From positions 339,633-403,632 of the forward strand of contig JAIOOU010000007.1 of NCBI GenBank assembly GCA_021414245.1: a DNA stretch of 64,000 nucleotides. The letters are read 5' to 3'. Source of the DNA: Chloroflexota bacterium (GTDB lineage: Bacteria > Chloroflexota > Anaerolineae > Anaerolineales > Villigracilaceae). Each line of letters begins with the position of its first letter. The first letter of the stretch is position 1. The position numbers were made by a program, and so were the translations under genes. A model generated the notes under the pieces. It ran no database searches. It worked only from the letters and a program-made list of their open reading frames with translations, and was not told the DNA's origin. Of this stretch, positions 1-7,750 are shown one piece after another.

Positions 1-1518
1 GTGCGTCCATTCACCAAACCGGACGATGTGCATGGCATGATCGCTTCGAAGGGTGTATTAACCAGTGAAGGCGGTGCAACCTCTCATGCGGCCGTGGTGG
101 CCCGGCAGTTCGGAATTCCCTGCGTGGTTGGTGCTTCCGCGATCAAGATCGATCTCGACAAGCGCCTGATGAATGTCGGCGAAATTGTTATCAAGGAAGG
201 CGAATGGATCTCGGTGGATGGAACGACGGGCAATATTTTTGCCGGCAAGATTCCTGTGACCATTCCTTCGATCGAGGAGCAGGTTGATTTGTTGACTTTG
301 CTCACCTGGGCCGATGAAATTTGTTCGCGAAAAAACATTCGTTCCGCACCCAAGGGCTGGCCGACTCGCGGTTTACAAGTCTGGGCCAATGCGGATTATC
401 CGAAGGATGCGCGGCGCGCCCGCTCCTATGGGGCGGTGGGTATCGGCCTTTGCCGGACCGAGCATATGTTCTTTGAACCCGAGCGCCTGCCCGTCGTTCA
501 GGATATGATCCTTGCGGATTCCTCCGCTGGGCGAACGGCAGCTTTAGATAAATTACTTCCTCATCAGCGCAAGGATTTTGACGGACTCTTTGAAGCAATG
601 GACGGATTCCCGGTGATCATTCGCCTGATCGACCCGCCTTTGCATGAGTTTATGCCGGATGAAGAAAAACTTCTTGAAGAGGTTGTCACCATGCGCGTCA
701 AAGGCGAGACGGCAGGGTTGAAGGCCAAAGAGGACCTGCTCGAGTCTGTCAAGGGAATGCACGAATCGAATCCCATGATGGGCCTGCGTGGTGTCCGATT
801 GAGCATCGTCATGCCGGAGATCGTCGAGATGCAGGTCCGCGCCATTTTTGAAGCTGCCGCGGACTGTACCCTGCGTGGAATCGTCGTGAAGCCGGAGGTC
901 ATGATCCCGCTTACCGGGACGGTCAAGGAACTGGACTGGATCCAGCCCCGTCTGGAGAGGATCGCCGCGGCAGTAATGAAGGAAAAGAAGATCCAATTTG
1001 AATATAAATTTGGATCCATGATCGAAATTCCGCGCGCGGCTGTCACGGCAGCGGATGTGGCCCGGGACGCCCAGTTCTTCTCCTTTGGAACGAACGACCT
1101 GACCCAGATGACTTACGGTTATTCCCGCGATGATGCCGAAAGAAACTTCCTGATTACCTATCAGGAACAGGGTATTCTTTTGAAGAATCCCTTCCAGACG
1201 ATCGACCGCCATGGCGTGGGGACGCTGATGCAGTGGGCGATTGCTGAAGGCCGCAAGACCCGTCCTGACCTTGAAGTGGGGATTTGCGGAGAGCACGGCG
1301 GCGACCCGGATTCGATCGAATGGTGCCATATGATCGGCAACAACTACGTATCATGCTCGCCGTTCCGCGTGCCGATTGCGCGTCTGGCTGCTGCTCATGC
1401 CGCTTTGAAGCATCGTCCGGCGGCCGTAAAGAAGCCGGCTTCCCCGAAAGCGAAGGGTATCAGGGTGAAGGCGAAAATCTCAAAAGCCAAACCCGCCAAA
1501 CGAAAATCCAGGAAATAG
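1..1518 (+). CDS. ppdK: Pyruvate phosphate dikinase, C-terminal part (5' end outside window)
   Basis: Pyruvate phosphate dikinase interconverts pyruvate, ATP and phosphate with PEP, AMP and pyrophosphate. The visible 505 codons start inside the phosphohistidine domain: the swivelling-histidine motif GGATSHAAVVA puts the phosphorylated His at about residue 29. The PEP/pyruvate-binding TIM barrel follows, ending in the family signature GICGEHGGDP with the catalytic Cys, then NYVSCSPFRVPIARLA. The N-terminal ATP-grasp domain lies upstream of the window, so the GTG at base 1 is probably an internal valine and not a start. After the usual family end near ARLAAAHAAL there is a tail of about 35 residues rich in Lys, Ala and Pro, which is not typical of the family. 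A strong terminator follows directly. Identification is secure. Confidence 0.95.
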   Translation: MRPFTKPDDVHGMIASKGVLTSEGGATSHAAVVARQFGIPCVVGASAIKIDLDKRLMNVGEIVIKEGEWISVDGTTGNIFAGKIPVTIPSIEEQVDLLTLLTWADEICSRKNIRSAPKGWPTRGLQVWANADYPKDARRARSYGAVGIGLCRTEHMFFEPERLPVVQDMILADSSAGRTAALDKLLPHQRKDFDGLFEAMDGFPVIIRLIDPPLHEFMPDEEKLLEEVVTMRVKGETAGLKAKEDLLESVKGMHESNPMMGLRGVRLSIVMPEIVEMQVRAIFEAAADCTLRGIVVKPEVMIPLTGTVKELDWIQPRLERIAAAVMKEKKIQFEYKFGSMIEIPRAAVTAADVARDAQFFSFGTNDLTQMTYGYSRDDAERNFLITYQEQGILLKNPFQTIDRHGVGTLMQWAIAEGRKTRPDLEVGICGEHGGDPDSIEWCHMIGNNYVSCSPFRVPIARLAAAHAALKHRPAAVKKPASPKAKGIRVKAKISKAKPAKRKSRK

Positions 1519-1558
1519 AAAAAAAGTCCCCGCTTGATCGGCGGGGACTTTTTTTTCA
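1519..1558 (+). terminator. Rho-independent terminator after ppdK
   Basis: An 8-bp GC-rich stem (GTCCCCGC with GCGGGGAC, 6-base loop) is flanked by an A run on the left and eight T on the right, starting right after the ppdK stop codon. Confidence 0.93.
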
Positions 1559-1567
1559 TAAGAGCGC

Positions 1568-1595
1568 TTGCTTTTCGCCATACAAAGGTGATAAT
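1568..1595 (+). promoter_or_regulatory. Possible sigma-70 type promoter for the lipoprotein gene
   Basis: TTGCTT at 1568-1573 and GATAAT at 1590-1595 are separated by 16 bases. They sit after a terminator and about 24 bases before the next start codon. Confidence 0.45.
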
Positions 1596-1618
1596 CTTGT
1601 TGTGAGGAGATTCGCATC

Positions 1619-2701
1619 ATGAAAATTAATCGCCGGTTGATTTCATTTTTTACAATATTGTTCATCATCCTGGCATGTAATCTGCCAGGTCCCGGATCCG
1701 CTGTGCCAGTTCAGGCACCTCAACCGTTGGTGGCCACGCCGGAGGCATTCACTGCGGCCGAGCCTACTCAGCTGCCGCCAGAAATTCCAACCGTGGCCCA
1801 TATTCTTTTTCCTGCCTCTGCTGCAAGTTCAAAATTATTTTATGATGTTGAGTCCTCCCTGACGGCGCCGGAAAAACGGGCTCCTTATGGCGATTCCTAT
1901 GATATCAACCGCCTTGAACGCCCGTTCATGCAGGATATGACCTATGTGCCCGACCTTGATGTGGAAACCTTCAGTATCAACAAGGATGGCGACTGGTATT
2001 ATGTGTCCATCCGACTGATCGGGAGCGACCCCAACAATTCCCTGGGCATTAATTATGGAGTGGAGTTGGATAAAAACCTGGATGGATTTGGCGACTATAT
2101 CATCCTGGCCAGGCCCCCCTATACATCTGAATGGAGTGCGGAGTATGTACGTGTGTATGCCGACACCAATCATGATACGAGCGGGCTTTCCCCTGATCGA
2201 TCGGATGCGCCAATCAAAACCAATGGCTATGACGCGCTGATCTTTGACGGCGGGCATGGGGTTGCGGATGACCCCGATCTGGCCTGGGTACGCATTAATG
2301 CCGGTGTCAATGCAACCGTTCAATTTGCCTTTAAAAGGAGCTGGGCCGGGAGCGTCTTTATGTTCGGCGTGCTGGCCGATGCCGGTCTAAAAGATGTATC
2401 CAGGCTGGATTACGTGGATCGGTTTACCGAGGCAGAAGCCGGTTCACCCATCAAAAATAAAAAGGTCTATCCATTAAAAGCCTTGTATGCCATTGATAAT
2501 ACCTGCCGGGAGGCTCAGGGCTTTGACGCACAGGGTTATGAGCCGATGCTTTGCCCGAGGGAAATTCCTCCGACGGATGTTCCCAACTGCACCGACCCTA
2601 TACAATATACCGATCAATCCAGCTGCGAGGCAGCCAGATGCAGATGGGCGCGGAATGGAAGTGTGGTTGTGGCAGTTGTTTACTTTTGCACTTATCCGTG
2701 A
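1619..2701 (+). CDS. Predicted lipoprotein of unknown function
   Basis: A 360-residue protein with a short basic N-terminus, a hydrophobic segment and a lipobox (FIILACNLPG, Cys at about residue 20), so it should be lipidated and anchored outside the cytoplasmic membrane. A Pro/Thr/Ala-rich linker (about residues 25-60) precedes the main domain, which contains acidic Asp/Asn-rich stretches and phrases such as DKNLDGFGDY and ADTNHDTSG that resemble calcium-loop repeats in exported proteins. The last 60 residues carry six cysteines and may form disulfides. A GGAG ribosome site lies about 10 bases before ATG. I do not recognise the family. Its stop abuts the stop of the convergent hemW gene. Confidence 0.8.
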   Translation: MKINRRLISFFTILFIILACNLPGPGSAVPVQAPQPLVATPEAFTAAEPTQLPPEIPTVAHILFPASAASSKLFYDVESSLTAPEKRAPYGDSYDINRLERPFMQDMTYVPDLDVETFSINKDGDWYYVSIRLIGSDPNNSLGINYGVELDKNLDGFGDYIILARPPYTSEWSAEYVRVYADTNHDTSGLSPDRSDAPIKTNGYDALIFDGGHGVADDPDLAWVRINAGVNATVQFAFKRSWAGSVFMFGVLADAGLKDVSRLDYVDRFTEAEAGSPIKNKKVYPLKALYAIDNTCREAQGFDAQGYEPMLCPREIPPTDVPNCTDPIQYTDQSSCEAARCRWARNGSVVVAVVYFCTYP

Positions 2702-3913
2702 TCATGGCAGAAATTGCATGAAGACCTGATTCCCCAATAGCCGCCCGCGTTTGGTGAGCCTGAAGACCTCTGAATTTTCAGAGGTCTTTTTTTCGACAAG
2801 GCCGTCACGGATTAATTGGTTCATTTCCTTTGGATAGATGTCCGAAATCCCGCTTCCAAATCTTGACCTGAAATCTGATTCGGCAACACCAGCCAGTACC
2901 AGCCTGAGGTTGTTCAGCATATATTCGGAAATATCATCCTGCCGCGTCTGTTTATGCTGGTTGACAGCTGCCGGGGAAAGAGGAAAATCAAGCTTCGAGT
3001 TTTGCCCGTTGTTGAGACGGTCAATATACGTCTTGATTCGCAAGGCATTGGAATACCGGTAGCCGCTGGCGTATCCATGAGCGCCTGCGCCGAAGGCCAA
3101 ATAGGGAAGACTTCGCCAGTATTGAAGATTATGCCTGCATGAGAAGGAAGACAGGCGGTCCGTGCCCGATTCTCCGTTTTCCAGGGCCCAGTTGGATATT
3201 TCATAATGGATGTACCCGTTATTTTTCAGAAATTCTTCTGCGTAGTCGTACATATCTGCAGCCAGATCCGGATCGGAGAGGGGCAGCAGACCCTTTGAGG
3301 ACCATTTTCCAAAAGGCGTGCCATGTTCGAGGGTCAAAGCGTAGGCGGAGATGTGCTCGGGTTCCAATTCAACAATGCGTTGCAATGTGGTTTGCCAGGT
3401 TCGAAGGCTCTGCTCTGGCAGGCCATAGATGAGGTCAAGGTTGAGGTTGCCGAAGCCTGCTTTTCGGGCGGTGGATACGGCTTCGATGACGGTGAAGAAA
3501 TCATGCTCACGTTCCAGCATGCGCAGCTCTTCCATATTGGCGGATTGCACGCCAAAGCTGATGCGATTGATGCCTGCTTTGCGAATGGCGGTTAACTTTT
3601 CGGGGGAGACGGTGCCCGGATTGGCTTCGATGCTGACCTCCGCGTCGGCGGTCAATGTGAAGGCTGCCCGCAAAGCATCCATGAGGGAAGCAAATTGCGG
3701 TCCGGAAAGAAGCGAGGGAGTCCCGCCGCCGAAGAATACCGTGTGGATGTTGGTCTGTCCGGAGCGGCCCCCGATGAATTCAATCTCCCGAATCAAAGCA
3801 TTGACGTATGCGGGAATCGAATCCTCCTGACCCGCGTAGGTATTGAAGTCGCAGTAGGCGCAGCGATGTTTGCAGAACGGGATGTGGATATAGATCGAAG
3901 TGTCAGTTTTCAT
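2702..3913 (-). CDS. hemW: Radical SAM protein HemW (coproporphyrinogen III oxidase-like)
   Basis: A 403-residue radical SAM protein of the HemN/HemW group. The [4Fe-4S] motif CxxxCxxC is Cys14, Cys18 and Cys21 (PFCKHRCAYC), starting very close to the N-terminus as in HemW. The glycine-rich SAM motif FFGGGTPSLL and the segment NLDLIYGLPEQ are also visible. HemW is regarded as a heme chaperone for heme insertion and not a true coproporphyrinogen dehydrogenase, so the old CPO annotation should be avoided. The C-terminal part is winged-helix-like. The start overlaps the end of the upstream MFS gene by 11 bases, indicating cotranscription. The stop lies back to back with the convergent lipoprotein gene. 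Confidence 0.92.
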   Translation of the reverse strand: MKTDTSIYIHIPFCKHRCAYCDFNTYAGQEDSIPAYVNALIREIEFIGGRSGQTNIHTVFFGGGTPSLLSGPQFASLMDALRAAFTLTADAEVSIEANPGTVSPEKLTAIRKAGINRISFGVQSANMEELRMLEREHDFFTVIEAVSTARKAGFGNLNLDLIYGLPEQSLRTWQTTLQRIVELEPEHISAYALTLEHGTPFGKWSSKGLLPLSDPDLAADMYDYAEEFLKNNGYIHYEISNWALENGESGTDRLSSFSCRHNLQYWRSLPYLAFGAGAHGYASGYRYSNALRIKTYIDRLNNGQNSKLDFPLSPAAVNQHKQTRQDDISEYMLNNLRLVLAGVAESDFRSRFGSGISDIYPKEMNQLIRDGLVEKKTSENSEVFRLTKRGRLLGNQVFMQFLP

Positions 3914-5060
3914 GGATTGGGCTTTGACGTGGGAGACCTATCATAAGGGCAAGCGGGCCAAGCAACAAGAGCCAAATGGCAATTGCCAGTCCGAAGCGAT
4001 CGGCCAGAATGCCGACCAATAGTGGAAGGAGTTTTGCGATCGGTGTGGTGACCGATTCGATTGCCATGATGCTGGCGCTTTGACCGGGCAGCGTGGAATA
4101 CAAACTTCCTTTCAGGATCGGATACCAGCCTGTGTTAAAAATATTGACGAAGATGATGGCGATAAGTTTTGGAACGAAACCTGACACTAGCAGGAAAACG
4201 GAAAAGGCAATTAATTCAAATGCGGCAGTCCTTCGCAGGAATTTCATGCTGTCAGGCTGGCGGTCAATGAAGGGAATGAAAAGAAAGTCGGTAAGCATGC
4301 CAAGCACGAGCCAAAGTGTGACGGCCAGCCCGGCCTGTGTGTCTGTGACACCGGCAACATCCACAAAATATAGGGCAAGGAAACCCAGGAAGACATCCAG
4401 CATCAGGTCGGAGAATTCGAGAAGAAGGAGCCAGCGCCAGACTTCGGCGCGCTTTAAAGCGAAAAGAGCGGAGCGGAATCCATCGAATACACTTGCGAAA
4501 CTGGGCAGGTGGGAGATGGAACTGTTGTCGGGTGGAACAAGCCGAAATGCGGCAAGCAGGCATAAGGTCGAAACAGAGGCGAGCAGGGCGTAGGTCCCGC
4601 GCCAGCCAAGGCCAAAATAAACAAAGGCGCCGAGCAGAATCGGGCCGAAGACATTCCCGAGAGAACCCGCAGAGGTCCAGCGGGCCATGTTCTGTGCGTG
4701 GCGATCGGGGGCCGAGTCCATCAAGGTGGCCTGGGAAAGGCTGACAAAGGCGCCCGAGGCAGGAAAAAATATGATGAATGAGACCAGCAGCGGCACAAAA
4801 CTGCGGCTGAGCGCTGTCAATGCCAGCGAGATCGCAAAAATGACTCCACCGCCCAGGATGAGCAGGCGCCGTTTCCAAACGTCGCCCAGGATGCCGAGAA
4901 ACGGTTCAATAAAGGCCGCGATAATTCCGGGCACACTTAATAACAGACCGATCTGGGTGTAATTAAGAAGCAGGTCACGCCGGATCATTGGCCAGGCGGT
5001 TTCGCCAACCCCGAAGACCAATTCGTCGAGAAATTCGATCAGCAGATAAACGAAGCTCAC
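3903..5060 (-). CDS. Major facilitator superfamily transporter
   Basis: A 385-residue, very hydrophobic protein with about 11-12 predicted membrane helices. The loop between helices 2 and 3 carries a motif-A-like sequence (FLGILGDVWKRRLLILGG), which is diagnostic of MFS secondary transporters. The acidic N-terminal helix (FLDELVFGVGE) is unusual and might contribute to proton coupling. The substrate cannot be deduced; drug or sugar efflux are the default possibilities. The start is a GTG with no clear Shine-Dalgarno. A possible promoter (-10 TAAAAT read on the minus strand at 5099-5104) lies upstream. It forms a two-gene unit with hemW through an 11-base overlap. Confidence 0.85.
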   Translation of the reverse strand: MSFVYLLIEFLDELVFGVGETAWPMIRRDLLLNYTQIGLLLSVPGIIAAFIEPFLGILGDVWKRRLLILGGGVIFAISLALTALSRSFVPLLVSFIIFFPASGAFVSLSQATLMDSAPDRHAQNMARWTSAGSLGNVFGPILLGAFVYFGLGWRGTYALLASVSTLCLLAAFRLVPPDNSSISHLPSFASVFDGFRSALFALKRAEVWRWLLLLEFSDLMLDVFLGFLALYFVDVAGVTDTQAGLAVTLWLVLGMLTDFLFIPFIDRQPDSMKFLRRTAAFELIAFSVFLLVSGFVPKLIAIIFVNIFNTGWYPILKGSLYSTLPGQSASIMAIESVTTPIAKLLPLLVGILADRFGLAIAIWLLLLGPLALMIGLPRQSPIHEN

Positions 5061-5228
5061 TAGAGGGATTTAACCACATTTTCAGGATTTTTATCCCGAT
5101 TTTACAACCTTTTCAAATCATTTATTCAAAGTCCCTTTGTATAATGATTATGACCTGCAGAGGGTGTGCAGTGATGATTTTGATTTACAGTCAGGATTTA
5201 CATAAAAAATATTCACTGTCTCAAAAGA

Positions 5229-5384
5229 TTGACACTCCGCCAGCCCATAGTATAAATGGTGTACACAGAGTCTGTTCGGAGACCGTTTCACTCGTTACAC
5301 AGGGATACATCCTGCGGATCGTTTTGAAATGAAAAGTTGATGTCTTCGAGCGGGTTCTTTCATTTTTTAATCCTGGAGGTGTGA
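5229..5384 (+). promoter_or_regulatory. speD promoter and ~120-base leader
   Basis: TTGACA (5229-5234) and TATAAA (5251-5256) with a 16-base spacer form a good promoter. The leader that follows contains a tiny ORF (ATG at 5328, Met-Lys-Ser-stop), a 14-codon ORF at 5340-5384 that ends directly at the speD start, and an AT-rich inverted repeat (AAATGAAA with TTTCATTT, then a T run). The rest of 5061-5384 holds only the probable minus-strand MFS promoter; I see no gene there. Confidence 0.6.
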
Positions 5385-5768
5385 GTGAACGCGACTTTGA
5401 AATTGGGAGAGCATTTTATTTTCGATCTCTCCGACTGCAACCATGAGATTCTCATGGATAGCGAGCGGGCTTATTCGCTGTTTGCGCAAGCCGTGCGTGA
5501 GAGCGGTTTGACGGTTGTGGACGAAGGCTTTTACAAGTTCAGCCCGCATGGCTTTACCTGTTTTTTGCTTCTCTCAGAGTCGCATGCAAGTTTGCATGCA
5601 TGGCCCGAACATAATTATTGCGCGATCGACCTGTTTACCTGTGCCATTGGCAAGGACATGATGCCCCTGCTGATGCGCATCAAGCAGGCCTTTGGTGCGG
5701 ATGACTTCTCGATGCGCAAGCTCGACCGCGAAGCATCGGTTGAAACAAAAATGCCGATCGCAATCTAG
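5385..5768 (+). CDS. speD: S-adenosylmethionine decarboxylase proenzyme (prokaryotic short form)
   Basis: A 127-residue AdoMet decarboxylase of the short bacterial class (SpeH type). It makes decarboxylated AdoMet, the aminopropyl donor for polyamines. The self-cleavage site is visible in SESHASLHAWPE: cleavage between Glu65 and Ser66 would turn Ser66 into the pyruvoyl cofactor. The catalytic Cys lies in YCAIDLFTCAIG. Length fits the family. Translation starts at GTG 5385, 4 bases after GGAGGT. It is the first gene of an operon with two aminopropyltransferases, 12 bases from the next gene. Ornithine or agmatine-forming enzymes are not in the window. Confidence 0.95.
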   Translation: MNATLKLGEHFIFDLSDCNHEILMDSERAYSLFAQAVRESGLTVVDEGFYKFSPHGFTCFLLLSESHASLHAWPEHNYCAIDLFTCAIGKDMMPLLMRIKQAFGADDFSMRKLDREASVETKMPIAI

Positions 5769-5780
5769 GGGATCTGCAGT

Positions 5781-6722
5781 ATGCCTGAAACGACCAAGCC
5801 CCCCCTTTACTGGATTGCCGATTACTTAACCCCCGATGATGTTTTGCATCATGCGATTCATAAAGTGATCCTTCATAAACATACCCAATTTCAAGAGATG
5901 TGGATTGTGGATTGCGGCACATATGGCAAAGGATTGATCCTGGATGGGATCTGGCAATCGTCCACCGGCGACGACTTTTTGTATCATGAAGCGCTGGTGC
6001 AGCCCGCCTGTGTCAATCAAGGCAACCCCAGGCGCGGATTGGTTCTCGGGGGCGGAGAAGGGGCAACCATCCGCGAGCTGTTGAAGTGGAAGAATATGGA
6101 ACGCGTGGTCATGGTGGACCTGGACGGCGAGGTGGTTGAAGCCTGCCGTGAACATTTCCCCGAAATGCATCAGGGTGCGTTTGACGACCCGCGTGTTGAG
6201 CTGGTAATTCAGGATGCGGTGACCTACCTTGATTCATCTCCATCTGAATGGGATGTGATCATCTCGGACCTGACCGATCCGATTGAGTCCGGTCCGTCGT
6301 TTAAACTGTTCACCAAGGAGTATTTTGCAAAGGCGCAGAAGGCACTCCGGCCGGGGGGCTACTTCCTGCTGCAGGCGGGCCCTGTCTCGCCGCCTTCGAT
6401 GGACATGCACATTCGCCTGGTATCCACGCTCAAAGCGGTATTCAAATATGTGCATTCGTATCACATCCATGTGCCCATGCTTGGGCATCCGTGGGGCTTT
6501 ATCCTTGCGGGCGATTCACCCATCAATATCCGCCCCGAACCTGACGAAGTGGATAAGCTGCTTGCCGAAAAGACAAATGGCAAATTCAAGATGTTCGATG
6601 GAATTGCGCTGCTTGGGTTGATGCAGTCGCCCAAACATATCCGTGACGCGATCACAAAGGAAACCACTGTGTACACCCTTGAACACCCGCCTGTGTTTAG
6701 TACGCAGGAATTGCCCAAATGA
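5781..6722 (+). CDS. Thermospermine synthase-like aminopropyltransferase
   Basis: A 313-residue member of the spermidine synthase family with an N-terminal beta domain and a Rossmann domain. The nucleotide motif is GGGEGATIREL, and the acidic segment reads SDLTDPIESGPSFKLFTKEY, followed by LLQAGPVSPP. These features (GGGEG, DPxExGP, QAGP) resemble the plant ACL5 thermospermine synthase branch more than classic SpeE, in which GGGDGG and DSTDP are usual. It probably transfers an aminopropyl group to spermidine or another polyamine, but the substrate is inferred. It sits between speD and a canonical speE and overlaps speE by an ATGA junction, so the operon could make a tetraamine from the triamine formed by its neighbour. 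Confidence 0.82.
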   Translation: MPETTKPPLYWIADYLTPDDVLHHAIHKVILHKHTQFQEMWIVDCGTYGKGLILDGIWQSSTGDDFLYHEALVQPACVNQGNPRRGLVLGGGEGATIRELLKWKNMERVVMVDLDGEVVEACREHFPEMHQGAFDDPRVELVIQDAVTYLDSSPSEWDVIISDLTDPIESGPSFKLFTKEYFAKAQKALRPGGYFLLQAGPVSPPSMDMHIRLVSTLKAVFKYVHSYHIHVPMLGHPWGFILAGDSPINIRPEPDEVDKLLAEKTNGKFKMFDGIALLGLMQSPKHIRDAITKETTVYTLEHPPVFSTQELPK

Positions 6723-7546
6723 GCATCTGGTTCACTGAGGAACTGCATCCCTATTATCGCAAGGGAATTCATATCAAAAAAATCCTTGCCGATGAACAGA
6801 CTCAGTTTCAACACGTTCAATTTGTTGAAACTGAGTTTTTTGGCAAGGCCATGATCCTGGATGGCATCATCCAGCTCACCGAGCGCGATAATATGGGCTA
6901 TCACGAGATGATCGTGCATGTACCCATGCTTGCAGTGGGCAAGCCGAAGCGGGTCCTGATCGTGGGCGGCGGCGATGGCGGTTCGTTGCAGCAGGTATTG
7001 CGATATCCCTCCGTCGAAGAAGCCGTTGTCTGTGAGTTGGATCAGCGGGTTGTCGATCTCTCACGCGAACACTTCGCCTCTTTTGGCGACCCGTGGGTTG
7101 ACCCTCGTGCGAAACTGCTGGTGCGCGACGCTTTTGGGTTTCTCGAAGAAAACCCCGGCCAGTTCGATGTCATTATTTCGGACACCACCGACCCGATCGG
7201 TATGGCTGAGCGGTTGTTTTCGGATGAGTTTTACAGGCTGGCAGTGCGTGCTTTAACCCCCGGCGGGGCAGCGGCTACCCAATGTGAACAGCCTTTCTTT
7301 GATACCGACCTGATCAAAACCATCTATCAGGCTGCAAGGAAGCTGGTGAGGAATCCTGCTTATTATTATGCCAACATACCCACCTACCCAGGCGGCGGAA
7401 TTGGCTTCATGTATGTCTCGGACACCCCGTGGGAAAAAGGATTGAATGCGCCTTTCCCACCCGGGTTGAATAATTACATCAACCCTGAAGTCCACAAGGC
7501 AGCTTTTGCCCTGCCGGAATTCTTCAGAAAAGAGTTATACGGATAA
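6719..7546 (+). CDS. speE: Spermidine synthase
   Basis: A 275-residue canonical spermidine synthase: it adds an aminopropyl group from decarboxylated AdoMet to putrescine. Visible motifs are the early MILDGIIQLTERDNMGYHEM segment, the nucleotide-binding GGGDGGSLQQVL, the acidic SDTTDPIG substrate loop and YANIPTYPGGGIGF near the C-terminus. The length is normal. Its ATG overlaps the stop of the upstream aminopropyltransferase (ATGA), so the two are translationally coupled. A strong terminator directly after its stop closes the polyamine operon. Confidence 0.95.
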   Translation: MSIWFTEELHPYYRKGIHIKKILADEQTQFQHVQFVETEFFGKAMILDGIIQLTERDNMGYHEMIVHVPMLAVGKPKRVLIVGGGDGGSLQQVLRYPSVEEAVVCELDQRVVDLSREHFASFGDPWVDPRAKLLVRDAFGFLEENPGQFDVIISDTTDPIGMAERLFSDEFYRLAVRALTPGGAAATQCEQPFFDTDLIKTIYQAARKLVRNPAYYYANIPTYPGGGIGFMYVSDTPWEKGLNAPFPPGLNNYINPEVHKAAFALPEFFRKELYG

Positions 7547-7586
7547 ACAGGCCCCCAAATCAGTTGGATTTGGGGGCCTGTTTTTC
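7547..7586 (+). terminator. Terminator of the polyamine operon
   Basis: A long perfect stem (ACAGGCCCCCAAATC with its complement, 4-base loop) is followed by TTTTTC and lies directly after the speE stop. Confidence 0.95.
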
Positions 7587-7662
7587 TTGTGCCAGGCCGA
7601 ACTCTGCCTGTAAAACCACAATAATCTCCTCAAAAATCCGTCCTTTTGGCATGTATTTGAAA

Positions 7663-7691
7663 TTGAATTTCAGAGCTGGAAGCTGTATGAT
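7663..7691 (+). promoter_or_regulatory. Promoter for the secreted beta-propeller gene
   Basis: TTGAAT (7663-7668), a 17-base spacer and TATGAT (7686-7691), about 60 bases before the start codon of the next gene. Confidence 0.55.
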
Positions 7692-7750
7692 AATTAGGTG
7701 GAGAGGTGTTTCGGGGATTTACTCCACTTGGATCAAAAAAGGAGAGAAAT

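Noticed and set aside
1..3. GTG at base 1 as the true start of the dikinase
   Set aside because: The sequence begins in the middle of the phosphohistidine domain, so it is an internal codon of a gene that extends upstream.
4988..5332. Plus-strand ORF between the MFS gene and speD
   Set aside because: It runs across the MFS start, the promoters and the speD leader, has low-complexity composition and no ribosome site.
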